Positions 48,502-59,958 are shown, counted from the first letter of the stretch. The stretch is 64,000 nt of DNA from Sulfurovum indicum (GCF_014931715.1 NZ_CP063164.1:2046001-2110000), one strand, 5' to 3'. Notes: a model not told the origin generated them from the sequence alone. Numbers and translations: made by a program.

Positions 48502-50700
48502 ATGAAAAACCTAATTATCGTCGAATCACCGGCAAAAGCACGAACTATTACCAATTTCCTTGGCAAAGACTTTAAAGTCATCGCTTCCAAAGGGCATATC
48601 AGGGACCTTCCCAAAAGTACATTTGGTATCACTATCGATGATGAAACAGGTGATCTTGTTCCCAAATACTCTATCCCAAGAGATGCCAATGCAACCGTCA
48701 AAGAATTAAAAAAGCTGGCAAAAGAAGCGGAAACTGTCTATATTGCAACGGATGAGGACCGTGAAGGGGAAGCAATAGGCTATCATATTGCCAAAGCAAT
48801 AGGCAAAGAGCCTACCGAACTACCACGCATTGTTTTTCATGAGATCACCAAAAGTGCCATTGAACATGCTCTGGAGAATCCCAGAAAAATAGATATGGAT
48901 TCAGTTGATGCACAGCAGACCCGAAGACTGCTTGACCGTATCGTAGGGTATAAGCTCTCTCCGCTGTTGGCAAGCAAGATCCAAAAGGGACTCAGTGCCG
49001 GACGTGTCCAGAGTGCAACACTCAAGCTGGTTGTAGACCGAGAACGTGAGATCAAAGCATTCAAGCCTGAAGAGTACTGGACCATCGATGCACTTTTCCA
49101 AAAAGAGATCGAAGCAGCCATCTATGACTATAACGGCCTGAAGATAGAAAAACTGACTATTAAGACCGAAGCAGATGCTCTGGAGATCGTCAATGCCGCA
49201 CAAACAGAATCTTTTATTGTCTCATCCATTGAAAAAACCCAGCGGAAGACAAAAACACCGCCTCCCTTCATGACCTCAACGCTACAACAGGCAGCCTCTA
49301 CACAGCTTGGTTTTTCTCCGAAAAAAACCATGATGGTTGCGCAAAAGCTCTATGAGGGAGTTAAAACAGACAAGGGAGTAATGGGTGTCATCACCTATAT
49401 GAGAACCGACTCTCTTAATCTTGCGAAAGAAGCAGTCGATGCAGCCCGGACACATATTCAGAACATTTATGGAGACAAATATCTTCCGGCAAAACCAAAG
49501 AATTATGCAACCAAATCCAAGGGAGCACAGGAAGCCCATGAAGCTATCCGTCCGACTATGGTCGAGTTTGATCCAAAAACAGCAGCCGGCTATTTGGCAG
49601 CTGATGAGCTTAAACTCTACAAACTTATCTATAACCGTTTCCTCGCCTCCCAAATGACCGAAGCACTCCTTGAATCACAAACCATTCTCTTTAAGGGAGA
49701 TAAGTGTACTTTTAAAGCGAGCGGAAGGAAACTGCTTTTCGACGGCTTTTACAAAGTGACCGGATACAGTGAAAAAGACAAACTGCTTCCTGAACTCAAA
49801 GAGGGGGAAGCTGTTACGCTTGACAAAATTAAAAAAGAGCAGCACTTCACCGAACCGCCGGCACGATACAATGAAGCAAGCCTTATTAAAAAGCTTGAGT
49901 CTCTGGGTATTGGACGGCCAAGTACTTATGCACCGACAATAACCATACTGCAGACCCGAAAATATATCGAGATCGAGAAGAAGCGTATACATCCTACCGA
50001 AATTGCTTTTACAGTCATAGAGATGCTTGAGAAGCATTTCCCGGAGATCGTGGACAGCAACTTTACCGCACAGATGGAAGAGACACTGGATAAAGTAGCA
50101 GAAGGAGAGACAGACTGGCAGACCATTCTAAAAGAGTTCTACACACCGTTCATTCAGAAAATAGAAGAAGGGAAAAAGAACATTAAAAGCCTCAAAGTAG
50201 CAACGCCAACAGGAGAAATGTGTCCAAAATGCGATTCCGAGCTTCTGCTTCGAAAAGGACGCTATGGTGAGTTTATAGCCTGTTCCAACTTTCCAAAATG
50301 CAAATATACCAAAAATACAGACGGTACTGAGGTGGAACAACCCGAAGAGACAGATGAAATCTGCGAAAAGTGCGGTTCGACAATGGTCATAAAGAACTCC
50401 AAACGAGGAAAGTTCCTTGCCTGTTCGGCATACCCAAAATGCAAAAATGCCAAATCCCTCACACCTCCCAAAGAGCTTGATGTTCCTTGTCCGGAGTGTG
50501 GCGGGAAACTGCAGGAGAGAGAAGGTCGCCGCGGAAAATTCTACGGCTGTACCAACTACCCCAAATGTAAGTTTATTGCAAACTTTGAACCAATGGACAG
50601 AAAGTGCCCCGAATGTGACTATATGATGGGGAAAAAGACACTCAGAGGAAAAGAGATCTATGAGTGCTTCAAATGCAAACACAGAGAAGAGGTGAAATAG
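48502..50700 (+). CDS. topA: DNA topoisomerase I
   Basis: 732-aa type IA enzyme relaxing negative supercoils. The ATG at 48502 (MKNLIIVESPAKART) is preferred over the TTG just before it. A Toprim domain with DEDREGEAIGYHI, the active-site Tyr in GVITYMRTDS, and four C-terminal zinc-ribbon repeats (each C-x-x-C...C-x4-C type) are visible. An extended -10 (TGC-TACAAT, 48465-48470) lies upstream. The stop is followed at once by bioB. Confidence 0.97.
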   Translation: MKNLIIVESPAKARTITNFLGKDFKVIASKGHIRDLPKSTFGITIDDETGDLVPKYSIPRDANATVKELKKLAKEAETVYIATDEDREGEAIGYHIAKAIGKEPTELPRIVFHEITKSAIEHALENPRKIDMDSVDAQQTRRLLDRIVGYKLSPLLASKIQKGLSAGRVQSATLKLVVDREREIKAFKPEEYWTIDALFQKEIEAAIYDYNGLKIEKLTIKTEADALEIVNAAQTESFIVSSIEKTQRKTKTPPPFMTSTLQQAASTQLGFSPKKTMMVAQKLYEGVKTDKGVMGVITYMRTDSLNLAKEAVDAARTHIQNIYGDKYLPAKPKNYATKSKGAQEAHEAIRPTMVEFDPKTAAGYLAADELKLYKLIYNRFLASQMTEALLESQTILFKGDKCTFKASGRKLLFDGFYKVTGYSEKDKLLPELKEGEAVTLDKIKKEQHFTEPPARYNEASLIKKLESLGIGRPSTYAPTITILQTRKYIEIEKKRIHPTEIAFTVIEMLEKHFPEIVDSNFTAQMEETLDKVAEGETDWQTILKEFYTPFIQKIEEGKKNIKSLKVATPTGEMCPKCDSELLLRKGRYGEFIACSNFPKCKYTKNTDGTEVEQPEETDEICEKCGSTMVIKNSKRGKFLACSAYPKCKNAKSLTPPKELDVPCPECGGKLQEREGRRGKFYGCTNYPKCKFIANFEPMDRKCPECDYMMGKKTLRGKEIYECFKCKHREEVK

Positions 50701-51549
50701 ATGCAGCCGATATTCTTATGTGCCATAAATAATATCCTCAGCGGCACCTGCCTTGAGGATTGCAAGTTCTGTACACAGAGTGTCCGTTACCATGCGGACA
50801 TTGAACGCTATAACTATAAGCCGATCGATCAGATCGTAGAAGAGGCAAAGCAGGCAAAAGCACATGGTGCGCTGGGGTACTGCCTGGTTACGGCAGGAAA
50901 AGGACTCGATGACAAAAAGGTGGACTTTGTTGCACGGGCAGCAAAAGCGATCAAAGCAGAGATAGACGGCCTCAACCTTATTGCCTGTAACGGTACTGCA
51001 TCCAAGGAACAGCTTCTTTATCTCAAACAGCATGGTCTTGACAGCTATAACCATAATCTGGAGACCTCAAAACGCTACTATCCGAATATTTGTCAAACCC
51101 ATGAGTGGGAAGAACGCTATGAGACTTGTCTCAATGTCAAATCAGTCGGTCTGGCACTCTGCAGCGGGGGAATATTTGGAATGGGGGAGAGAGAAGAAGA
51201 CCGAAATGACCTGCTGCAAGCCATAGCCTCACTTGAGCCGGAGTCTACACCCCTCAACTTTTATCATCCCAACCCTGCACTTCCTATCAAAACACGAAAT
51301 ATTGAGCAGGATGAAGCCATAGAGATCATACAAAAAGCGCGTCATCTGCTTGGGAATGAAAAACTCCTCATGGTTGCAGGAGGAAGAGAGCTTCTCTTTC
51401 ATGGAGAAGAAGCAAAAATGTTCGAAGCCGGTGCCAATGCCATTGTCATTGGCAATTACCTGACCACACCGGGAGAAGCACCTCAAAGAGACAGAGAAGT
51501 CCTGGAGGCACTGGGTTATGAGGTAGCCACAAGCTGTGATAGACACTAA
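50701..51549 (+). CDS. bioB: Biotin synthase
   Basis: 282-aa radical-SAM enzyme inserting sulfur into dethiobiotin. The SAM cluster motif is CLEDCKFCTQS. Conserved YNHNLETS and CSGGIFGMGE are present. It is shorter than the 346-aa E. coli form, as is usual in Campylobacterota. It begins on the base after the topA stop, so the two are co-transcribed. Confidence 0.95.
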   Translation: MQPIFLCAINNILSGTCLEDCKFCTQSVRYHADIERYNYKPIDQIVEEAKQAKAHGALGYCLVTAGKGLDDKKVDFVARAAKAIKAEIDGLNLIACNGTASKEQLLYLKQHGLDSYNHNLETSKRYYPNICQTHEWEERYETCLNVKSVGLALCSGGIFGMGEREEDRNDLLQAIASLEPESTPLNFYHPNPALPIKTRNIEQDEAIEIIQKARHLLGNEKLLMVAGGRELLFHGEEAKMFEAGANAIVIGNYLTTPGEAPQRDREVLEALGYEVATSCDRH

Positions 51550-52702
51550 CATACTTCTGATACTTACCCTCTCTCTGCTTATCTGGGGGAGCCCCTTTAT
51601 GGCAAAGTTCCTGCGCCTTCCCATCCCCACGGTAGAGATCATACTCGGTTCACTCTTTGCCTATTTCGGACTTATCGGAGAGAACCAGTATTTTGACCTT
51701 ATCGCAGAAGTCGGCTTTCTCTATCTTATGTTTCTGGCCGGTATGGAAGTGGATCTCAAACAGATTACCCGAAGTTCCCGCACCATACTGCGCCAGAGTA
51801 TGCTCTTTTTGCTGCTCATGGCATCTTTCTCCATTGGTACTGGTCTTCTTTTTGGTTTAAATACTATTATTATTATCTCTATGCCTCTTATCTCTATCGG
51901 CCTTCTGGCATCCCTCTCCAAAACCTATGGAAAAGAAGAACCATGGATCAAACTGGCTTTCATTGCGGGGATTCTTGGAGAGATCATCTCTATTGCAGTC
52001 CTGACTATCTATGATGCTGCCACTACTACCGGATTGACCTTTGAACTACTGGAAAAGATCGGCTATCTTTCTGCTTTCATGTTCACTGTTTACATACTTT
52101 ACCGCCTGTTGCATCTGCTCTTTTGGTGGTTTCCGGAACTTAAAAGCACTCTGGTACCCAAATTTGATACTTCTGACCAGGATATCCGTCTGGCTATGGC
52201 ACTCTTTTTTATTCTTATCACCGTCATGCTGGCACTGGATCTGGAGTTGGCACTTGGTTCATTCATCGCAGGTGTAGCGATCTCCGCCTTCTTCCATCAT
52301 GAGAAAGCACTGGAGATGAAAATGTCAAGTCTGGGATTTGGGTTTCTTGTACCGCTTTTCTTTATCCATGTAGGAGCATCATTTGATATACGTTCATTGG
52401 CTGTGGAGGGAGTGGTGACCGGTGCGCTGCTGATCACCTTTCTGATGATACTTTCACGTATACTGGCTGCTGTTGCACTGAAACATATCAACGGCTCAAG
52501 AGATGCTCTGCTTGTCGGACTGTCTCTCTCTATGCCGTTGACCCTGCTTGTGGCTGTTGCAACCATAGGATATGAAACAAAACTGCTGGATCTGCTAAGT
52601 TATTACCAGTTGATACTGGCCAGTATTTTCGAAATCCTGATAGTCATGGCAACTATCAAGATATTGCAGTCAAAACAGGTCAAGGAAGATCACACCTCTT
52701 AG
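51536..52702 (+). CDS. Cation:proton antiporter (CPA2 family)
   Basis: 388-aa polytopic protein with about 11-12 spans, starting at a GTG inside the end of bioB (14-base overlap). The pattern RLPIPTVEIILGSLFAYFG... and LELALGSFIAGVAISAF marks the KefB/NapA-like CPA2 family. It has no C-terminal TrkA-N domain, so it is a short form. It exchanges Na+ or K+ for protons; the ion is not certain. It converges on the coiled-coil gene with 4 bases of overlap. Confidence 0.88.
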   Translation: MIDTNILLILTLSLLIWGSPFMAKFLRLPIPTVEIILGSLFAYFGLIGENQYFDLIAEVGFLYLMFLAGMEVDLKQITRSSRTILRQSMLFLLLMASFSIGTGLLFGLNTIIIISMPLISIGLLASLSKTYGKEEPWIKLAFIAGILGEIISIAVLTIYDAATTTGLTFELLEKIGYLSAFMFTVYILYRLLHLLFWWFPELKSTLVPKFDTSDQDIRLAMALFFILITVMLALDLELALGSFIAGVAISAFFHHEKALEMKMSSLGFGFLVPLFFIHVGASFDIRSLAVEGVVTGALLITFLMILSRILAAVALKHINGSRDALLVGLSLSMPLTLLVAVATIGYETKLLDLLSYYQLILASIFEILIVMATIKILQSKQVKEDHTS

Positions 52703-53355
52703 TCGACCTCCTGTATCGCCTTTTTTAACTCCTCATCCGCTTTTTTGGCTGCTTCCATCTTTTCTCTGCTAATATTGATGTCAATGCTTGACTCCGCCTC
52801 AGGATCTGCTTTCACAGGTTCAGCTTTGGTTTCTACTGTTTTTACTGCCTCCGCTTCTGCTTTAGCTTTAGCCTCTTTTTCCAGTCTCTCCTTTTCGGCT
52901 TCCAGACGGGCTTTTTCCGCTTTCAGTCTTTCCAGTTCTGCTTCCTCTGCTCTTCTCTTCGCTGCAGCACGCTCTGCTTCAAGTTTAGCAAGCGCTTTCT
53001 GCTCTTTTTCGGCTTTCTCTTTTTCGGCTCTTCTCTTCGCTTCCTCTGCTTCTTTAGCCTCTGCTTCAGCTTTTCGTGCAGTATCATCTTTTATCTGTTC
53101 TTCTTTTGTTTTTTCTACACGGATAATCTCTTTGGTATCTTCCTCTGTCGCCTCTGCTTCTATTTCTTCTTCATCTTCTTCGTCTAGCGCCTCATCATCT
53201 GCTTCCTGTGCAGCAGCGATCACCTTGAGTTTTTCAAGTAAGACCTCCTGCTCTTTTTCGATCTTTTGAAAATTCTCATTCAGCTCAAAAGGGTTCTCAG
53301 AGGCATTTATACCTACTGCCGTTACCAATACCGCCAACCATACATATCGTTTCAT
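52699..53355 (-). CDS. Periplasmic coiled-coil protein, CgpA-position
   Basis: 218 aa with signal peptide (MKRYVWLAVLVTAVGINA) and a very acidic then alternating Lys/Glu/Ala helix (about residues 55-180), a TolA-like coiled coil. A perfect N-glycosylation sequon DINIS (N194) lies in the non-coiled tail. It is the third gene after eno and the FtsB-like gene, the position I recall for Campylobacter cgpA (Cj1670), a known N-glycoprotein; the sequence is low-complexity, so orthology is unproven. Confidence 0.75.
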   Translation of the reverse strand: MKRYVWLAVLVTAVGINASENPFELNENFQKIEKEQEVLLEKLKVIAAAQEADDEALDEEDEEEIEAEATEEDTKEIIRVEKTKEEQIKDDTARKAEAEAKEAEEAKRRAEKEKAEKEQKALAKLEAERAAAKRRAEEAELERLKAEKARLEAEKERLEKEAKAKAEAEAVKTVETKAEPVKADPEAESSIDINISREKMEAAKKADEELKKAIQEVD

Positions 53356-53358
53356 CTT

Positions 53359-53610
53359 CTACTCCTTAGGTTCTAATTGTTTCAACTCAAAATACTCTTT
53401 CTGCAGCCTTTGATTCTCTGCTTTCAAGATTTGTGCTTCCTGCTTCAGTACCACCTTCTTCTCTTTAAGATGCTGCAGTACGGTCAACGAGTTCTCGCCA
53501 TAGATCAAAATACCCACATAAATACCAAAAAGCAAAATACCGATGGTTGTAATAAGCAGTGTCTTGAGTGACAACCCTGCTAATCCTTCAACCACACCTG
53601 TATCTGCCAA
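53359..53610 (-). CDS. FtsB/DivIC-like septum protein
   Basis: 83 aa: short N-terminus, one membrane span (LKTLLITTIGILLFGIYVGILIY, about residues 16-38) and a coiled coil rich in Leu/Lys/Glu (VLQHLKEKKVVLKQEAQILKAENQRL). This is the FtsB/DivIC layout, and it directly follows eno, the same neighbour as ftsB in E. coli. It probably joins the divisome at midcell. Confidence 0.8.
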   Translation of the reverse strand: MADTGVVEGLAGLSLKTLLITTIGILLFGIYVGILIYGENSLTVLQHLKEKKVVLKQEAQILKAENQRLQKEYFELKQLEPKE

Positions 53611-53625
53611 AAGACTTTCTCCTTT

Positions 53626-55344
<1,719 letters not shown>

Positions 55345-56379
55345 CTACTCCTGCATCTCTTTCTCATCCACTATCAAGGCTTCTCCAAATCCAAGCGCCT
55401 CTTTGATCTTCCCTTCAATCTCAGTTCTAAGCTCAGGGTTCTCCTTGATAGTCAGCTTTGCATTCTCCTTTCCCTGTCCCAGTTTCTCTGCACCATAACT
55501 GAACCATGCACCTGACTTGTCAATAATGTCAAGCTTCACCCCATAGTCGATCAGTTCGCCTTCATAACTGATACCTTCACCGAACATGATATCAAACTCT
55601 GCCTGTCTGAATGGTGGAGCTACTTTATTTTTGACAACTTTTGCCTTCACACGGTTCCCTATCTGAGACTCTCCCTGCTTAAGTGTCGCGATACGTCTCA
55701 CATCAATCCGTACCGAGCAGTAGAACTTAAGTGCATTTCCCCCTGTTGTCGTCTCAGGTGATCCATACCCCATAGTACCTATCTTCATACGGATCTGGTT
55801 AATGAATATTACTGTGGTATTTGTCTTATGCAGTAACCCGGTCAACTTTCGAAGTGCCTGCGACATCAAACGTGCCTGAAGTCCGACATGGGTATCCCCC
55901 ATATCACCTTCTATCTCTGTTTTGGGAGTCAATGCTGCTACGGAATCTACAACGATCAGATCAACTGCACCCGAACGTGCCAGCGTCTCAAGAACATCCA
56001 GAGCCTGCTCACCGAAATCCGGCTGTGAAACCAGAAGGTTATCGGTATCTACCCCGAGGTTTTTTGCATAGACCACATCCAGTGCATGTTCCGCATCAAT
56101 AAAAGCGCAGACCATATCTTTTGTCTGTGCCGAAGCAATGGTCTGTAGTGCCAGTGTTGTCTTTCCGGAAGATTCCGGACCGTACACTTCGATAATACGT
56201 CCCTGAGGCATACCGCCGATCCCCAGTGCCATATCAAGGCCCAGGGAACCGGTCGATATCGCCTCTATCGGTTCAAACTCTTTGTCTCCCAGACGCATCA
56301 GCGTTCCCTTGCCGAATGTCTTGTCGATCTGCTTGATCGCCATCTCCAGTGCTTTTTGTTTCTGTGCATCCATTGCCAT
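55345..56379 (-). CDS. recA: Recombinase RecA
   Basis: 344 aa from [13 protein letters not shown], chosen because AAGG lies 8 bases before this ATG while the ATG two codons earlier sits on top of the site. Walker [10 protein letters not shown], the [19 protein letters not shown] loop 1 region and the [20 protein letters not shown](I)R segment are present. It carries out strand exchange and, in SOS-bearing bacteria, triggers autocleavage of LexA-like repressors. A near-identical copy of the S24 repressor's operator lies about 100 bp upstream. Confidence 0.98.
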   Translation of the reverse strand: MAMDAQKQKALEMAIKQIDKTFGKGTLMRLGDKEFEPIEAISTGSLGLDMALGIGGMPQGRIIEVYGPESSGKTTLALQTIASAQTKDMVCAFIDAEHALDVVYAKNLGVDTDNLLVSQPDFGEQALDVLETLARSGAVDLIVVDSVAALTPKTEIEGDMGDTHVGLQARLMSQALRKLTGLLHKTNTTVIFINQIRMKIGTMGYGSPETTTGGNALKFYCSVRIDVRRIATLKQGESQIGNRVKAKVVKNKVAPPFRQAEFDIMFGEGISYEGELIDYGVKLDIIDKSGAWFSYGAEKLGQGKENAKLTIKENPELRTEIEGKIKEALGFGEALIVDEKEMQE

Positions 56380-56474
56380 TGTCATATCCTTATTCCTTTA
56401 GTTCTGTTTGAATTTTATCCAAATCTTGATTATTTAGTACCATTGTAAACAGCTTTTGAAAAAGAGGGATAAAA

Positions 56475-56491
56475 TATGTCATATTGTCATA
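56475..56491. promoter_or_regulatory. Candidate SOS-type operator upstream of recA
   Basis: On the recA coding strand the sequence is TATGACAATATGACATA, identical at 16 of 17 positions to the operator in the S24 repressor promoter (25786-25802). It also shares the AAAA/TTTT flanks. It is centred about 104 bp upstream of the recA start. The exact recA promoter elements could not be placed with confidence, so whether the site overlaps the -10 or -35 is open. Confidence 0.75.
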
Positions 56492-56601
56492 TTTTTTACT
56501 CTAAACTCCCCTTTTAAAGCAAAAAATAGAGACATAATACAAAAGTACCGTTATAAGACGATACGATTACCGCCAAACGGCAGAGGAAAAAGAGAAATGA
56601 A

Positions 56602-57390
56602 CTATCCCTTCCAGTCGTGCAGATGAAAATGGCTGTGCTCCATTCCTTTGTGTCGATGCTTGTGCTTATGAAGCAGATTGGCCTTCAGCAGCAGCTCTTT
56701 GTTTGAAAAAAGCTGTTCCAAAGCACCATCGAAAATCAACTCATGCGTTTTTGAAAGAACCAATGCTCTCTCTCCAAATTCATAGGCAAGACTGAGATTG
56801 TGTGTGGAAATTATAGTAGTGACCTCCATATCGTTCAACAGATCAATAAGCCAACCTGTTGTGGGTGGATCCAGATTGGAAGAGGGTTCATCCATCAGCA
56901 ATACCTTCGGTTCTATGGCCAAAACAGCGGCCAATGCTACCCTCTGTTTCTCTCCACCGCTTAGATAATAGGGAGGTGTATCAAGATACTTCTCAAGATC
57001 GAACCGCTTGGCGATCTCTATTGCACGCTCTTCAACCGCATCAAAACCGAACTCCCGTAAACCAAACTCGATCTCCTCTCTGACCGTTGCATTGAACAAA
57101 AGGGTGTTAGGGTCCTGCATAAGGAACGCTACATCTTTCCTAAACGCTTTGGCCCTCTTTTTGAAATCTTTTTTTCTAACTTCACTGCCTTCAAAAACAA
57201 AATATCCCTTTTGGGAGAAAACAAGTGCATCCAAAATCTTCAGCAGGGTACTTTTCCCACTGCCGTTCACCCCAAGTAGAACAACCCGTTCTCCTTTTTT
57301 TATCTCAAAACTTATATCTTTTAAAAGCGCTTTTTTTCTCCCTCTGAAATCCTCATATTCAAAAAAGAGATTCTCTACCTTAATCATCAA
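56602..57390 (-). CDS. nikO: Nickel/cobalt ECF transporter ATPase
   Basis: 262-aa ABC ATPase. Walker A GVNGSGKSTLL, signature YLSGGEKQRVALAAVL and Walker B VLLMDEPSSNLD are visible. The His-rich C-terminus (LLHKHKHRHKGMEHSHFHLHDW) may bind nickel. It is the last gene of a NikKL-OMP-MQO cluster beside the [NiFe]-hydrogenase, which favours nickel over cobalt as substrate. Confidence 0.9.
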   Translation of the reverse strand: MMIKVENLFFEYEDFRGRKKALLKDISFEIKKGERVVLLGVNGSGKSTLLKILDALVFSQKGYFVFEGSEVRKKDFKKRAKAFRKDVAFLMQDPNTLLFNATVREEIEFGLREFGFDAVEERAIEIAKRFDLEKYLDTPPYYLSGGEKQRVALAAVLAIEPKVLLMDEPSSNLDPPTTGWLIDLLNDMEVTTIISTHNLSLAYEFGERALVLSKTHELIFDGALEQLFSNKELLLKANLLHKHKHRHKGMEHSHFHLHDWKG

Positions 57391-57919
57391 AAAATCCTCT
57401 GCTCTTCATTCCCATACCAATCTCTGTACTGTTATGAAGTGTTTTGTTTAAAAAATAAAAGCTCATTGCCTTGAGCGATTTAAACCACTTGAGATAACCA
57501 AAACCATTCCATCTGGAGTGAACCCCCATCCAAAAATCGAGAAATGCCTTACGAAAAAGATATATTTGAGAAAAAGAGAGCGCCACCAGTGCTGCTGCCT
57601 TCTTGGGAAGGACTCTGAAGATATTGACCCTCTCCAGAAACCAAAAGCTCACATAAGTAAGTAAAAAGACCCTTAGGTTAAAAAGCACTAAAAAAGTATA
57701 ATCCACCTCCTTATACAGACCCATCAGCAGATAAGAGAGTGATACAACCGTATTGAATACAAGAACGGAAAGCAGCGTCTTTTTTACAAGGTAGAAAAGG
57801 TCTTCTCTTGAAAGAATAAACACACCGGCCAATACCAGAGCAAGTATCAGCGTATTATGTATAAACGTAATGCCTGTAAGTGCCGCCAGATAGAGGTAGA
57901 AGTAGTTCTTATCATGCAT
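57380..57919 (-). CDS. nikQ: ECF transporter membrane subunit
   Basis: 179-aa membrane protein of the CbiQ/NikQ family, somewhat shorter than the usual 220-260 aa. Hydrophobic spans are interrupted by a cytoplasmic loop with the KAFLDFWMGVHSRWNGF and GIGMKSRGFFD-like coupling motif (EIGMGMKSRGF) that contacts the ATPase. It overlaps nikO and nikM by 11 and 8 bases. Confidence 0.85.
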   Translation of the reverse strand: MHDKNYFYLYLAALTGITFIHNTLILALVLAGVFILSREDLFYLVKKTLLSVLVFNTVVSLSYLLMGLYKEVDYTFLVLFNLRVFLLTYVSFWFLERVNIFRVLPKKAAALVALSFSQIYLFRKAFLDFWMGVHSRWNGFGYLKWFKSLKAMSFYFLNKTLHNSTEIGMGMKSRGFFDD

Positions 57920-58553
57920 TAAAAATCACTTTGAAGTTTTTTTTCAAAAATCTGTAAAGCGCTATGGTCACAATTCCTTCTGCCACACCGATCATCAAAT
58001 GCGGTATCATAACCGCCAAAGTGGTTGTTTTAATATCAAACGGGAAAAAGAGTGCTTTACTGCCTTCCGAAGCAATAAGGGGCTGAAGTCCGAGTATAAC
58101 CGCTATAAAAAGAGCAGAGAGATTGACACTCAGCCATCCGGCAGCAAACAGTGCAAGAGTTTCACTTCTGTTTTTTAACAGGCGAAAGATCAAGTGGGCA
58201 CTGAAACTTCCGATAAACGCTATTGCCAGAATATTCACTCCAAGGGTGGTTATACCACCCTCTCCAAACAAAAATGCCTCTACAACCAAAACAAGCGATG
58301 TCGCCAAAAACGAAAGCCACGGAGCAAAAATAACCGCCAGAAGAGCAATGCCGCTCAAATGGGCTGATGTACCTCCCGGAAGCGGTATAGCTATCATCAT
58401 GAAGACAAAACTCAATGCCGAAAGTGTTGCCAGAAAAGGGAGGGTTTCACTCTCAAGAGAGACTTTTTTTGATGCCAGATACCACAGCATACCACTTGCC
58501 GCATATGCCGGCAGATAGGTAAGCGGTGAAATAAAACCGTCAGGTATATGCAT
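57912..58553 (-). CDS. nikM: Nickel-binding ECF substrate protein NikM
   Basis: 213-aa CbiM/NikM-type membrane protein. It begins MHIPDGFISPLTYLPAY; the N-terminal Met-His motif forms the metal site in this family. A second conserved region, PLPGGTSAHLSGIALLAVIFAPW, supplies further His ligands. It has several membrane spans. Beside hydrogenase genes it most likely imports Ni2+. Confidence 0.92.
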   Translation of the reverse strand: MHIPDGFISPLTYLPAYAASGMLWYLASKKVSLESETLPFLATLSALSFVFMMIAIPLPGGTSAHLSGIALLAVIFAPWLSFLATSLVLVVEAFLFGEGGITTLGVNILAIAFIGSFSAHLIFRLLKNRSETLALFAAGWLSVNLSALFIAVILGLQPLIASEGSKALFFPFDIKTTTLAVMIPHLMIGVAEGIVTIALYRFLKKNFKVIFNA

Positions 58554-58561
58554 ACATACTC

Positions 58562-59536
58562 CTAAAAGAGTGACGAAAAGGTAAAGATAAGTCTGGTTCT
58601 TTCATTTCCCTCCGCCCCCTGCTGCAGTGCTTCTTCATTTAGGTCTTTCCAGACAGGCACCTTTACTCCAACAGTAGCACTGACTGATTCATAAAAGAGC
58701 CTCAATCCAACAGTTGTATATAAAATATCACCACCGGTTGCTGTTTGGTCAACACCGTTTTCCCTGTCTCGACCAAGATGTAAAAAGTTTGCTTCCACAG
58801 TACCGTCTACTCTCAACTTTTTTTGCATATTGCTGTAGAACTTGTAAGAGAGTGCACTGTTTGCTCGTATTTCATCCCCGAACTTCATGGTTCCGCCGTC
58901 ACTGTAGCTGCTTTTGAAAAATGTATTGTAGGATGTATCAAAGACCAGCGTTGTATCTCCCCCGAACCACTTTGTGGCACTTAGACCGACCATGAACGAA
59001 GGAGCACCGAAGCTTAACTGCATACCATAGTCATACAGGGTACCGTCCGGCTTCTTAACCGCTTTATCACCTGTCGGGATTGAGACATTAAAAGAGGTCG
59101 TAAAGTGCCAATCTTCCATATCATCCAGACTCTCGTTATCAGGTGTCAGCATTAAGCCGTCATCATACTTAAACCCCAGGACACCGGCGAACTTTATATC
59201 ATGAAAACCGCTGGTACCGACACTTCCCTCCTCCTCTTTGGTGAAATAGGGTATAAACACATAAGCATCAAAATAGGAGGTTACGCCATACCCCAGAGCG
59301 TAGGTGAAATACTCATGCTTTTCCATCTCACCGTCTATCTGTGGCGTATCCAGTGTATATGAGATGTACTCTGCTCTTGTATATACCAAAAATTTACCCT
59401 CCGGCAAAGTAGCCGAGCTCGTAGTCTCCAATGGTGCTCCGGGACCTTCCAGCCCTGCTACTCCCAAAGAGGCAACGCCGTGATGGGCATAAGCCAAAGT
59501 TCCGGCAAGCAAAGATAGACAAACCGCTTTTTTCAT
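58562..59536 (-). CDS. Outer-membrane beta-barrel in nickel operon
   Basis: 324 aa with signal peptide (MKKAVCLSLLAGTLAYA), alternating beta-strand pattern and C-terminal Phe (FTFSSLF), typical of outer-membrane barrels of the 'MetA-pathway/phenol degradation' type. N-terminal HHGVASLGVAGLEG has two histidines after the signal peptide. It lies between nikL and nikM with a 4-base overlap, so it may help metal cross the outer membrane. That function is inference. Confidence 0.75.
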   Translation of the reverse strand: MKKAVCLSLLAGTLAYAHHGVASLGVAGLEGPGAPLETTSSATLPEGKFLVYTRAEYISYTLDTPQIDGEMEKHEYFTYALGYGVTSYFDAYVFIPYFTKEEEGSVGTSGFHDIKFAGVLGFKYDDGLMLTPDNESLDDMEDWHFTTSFNVSIPTGDKAVKKPDGTLYDYGMQLSFGAPSFMVGLSATKWFGGDTTLVFDTSYNTFFKSSYSDGGTMKFGDEIRANSALSYKFYSNMQKKLRVDGTVEANFLHLGRDRENGVDQTATGGDILYTTVGLRLFYESVSATVGVKVPVWKDLNEEALQQGAEGNERTRLIFTFSSLF

Positions 59537-59958
59537 TTCTTTCTCCTTTTAAGATAAAATTGCAACAATAGGAAAACCATGAAGATGACCGCAATACCTA
59601 CAAAAAGCTTTTGAAATTTCTCAAAATTCGTTTTTGAGTACTCCTCTACTGCAAAATCCTCTCCGACCGTAATCCCTACCTCTTTCCCGTGTCCGTCTTC
59701 ACTCATAGCTTTGATCTTCCACTTACCTGCTTTGTCAGGCAGAAATACGATACGGGAAAGGCTGTCTGTTCTTCCGACAGCAAAAGGTATATCACTGTCA
59801 GGTGCATAGATTTCATATTTTTGATAAGAGAAATCTGTATCTCCACCAAATGAAAATGTCACAACGATGGCTTGTTTTTCTACAACCGTATGGTGCAGGT
59901 CATGTGCCTGCAGCCATGAAGTACCCAGAAGAAGAAAAAAAATAGTTAGCGTTTTCAT
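59533..59958 (-). CDS. nikL: NikL-like periplasmic membrane-anchored protein
   Basis: 141 aa: signal peptide (MKTLTIFFLLLGTSWLQA), a beta-rich domain starting HDLHHTVVEKQAIVVTFSFGGD, and a C-terminal span (FVGIAVIFMVFLLLQFYL) with a KRRKK tail. The arrangement matches NikL of NikKLMQO importers. The His-rich mature N-terminus could bind nickel. Four-base overlap with nikK. Confidence 0.75.
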   Translation of the reverse strand: MKTLTIFFLLLGTSWLQAHDLHHTVVEKQAIVVTFSFGGDTDFSYQKYEIYAPDSDIPFAVGRTDSLSRIVFLPDKAGKWKIKAMSEDGHGKEVGITVGEDFAVEEYSKTNFEKFQKLFVGIAVIFMVFLLLQFYLKRRKK

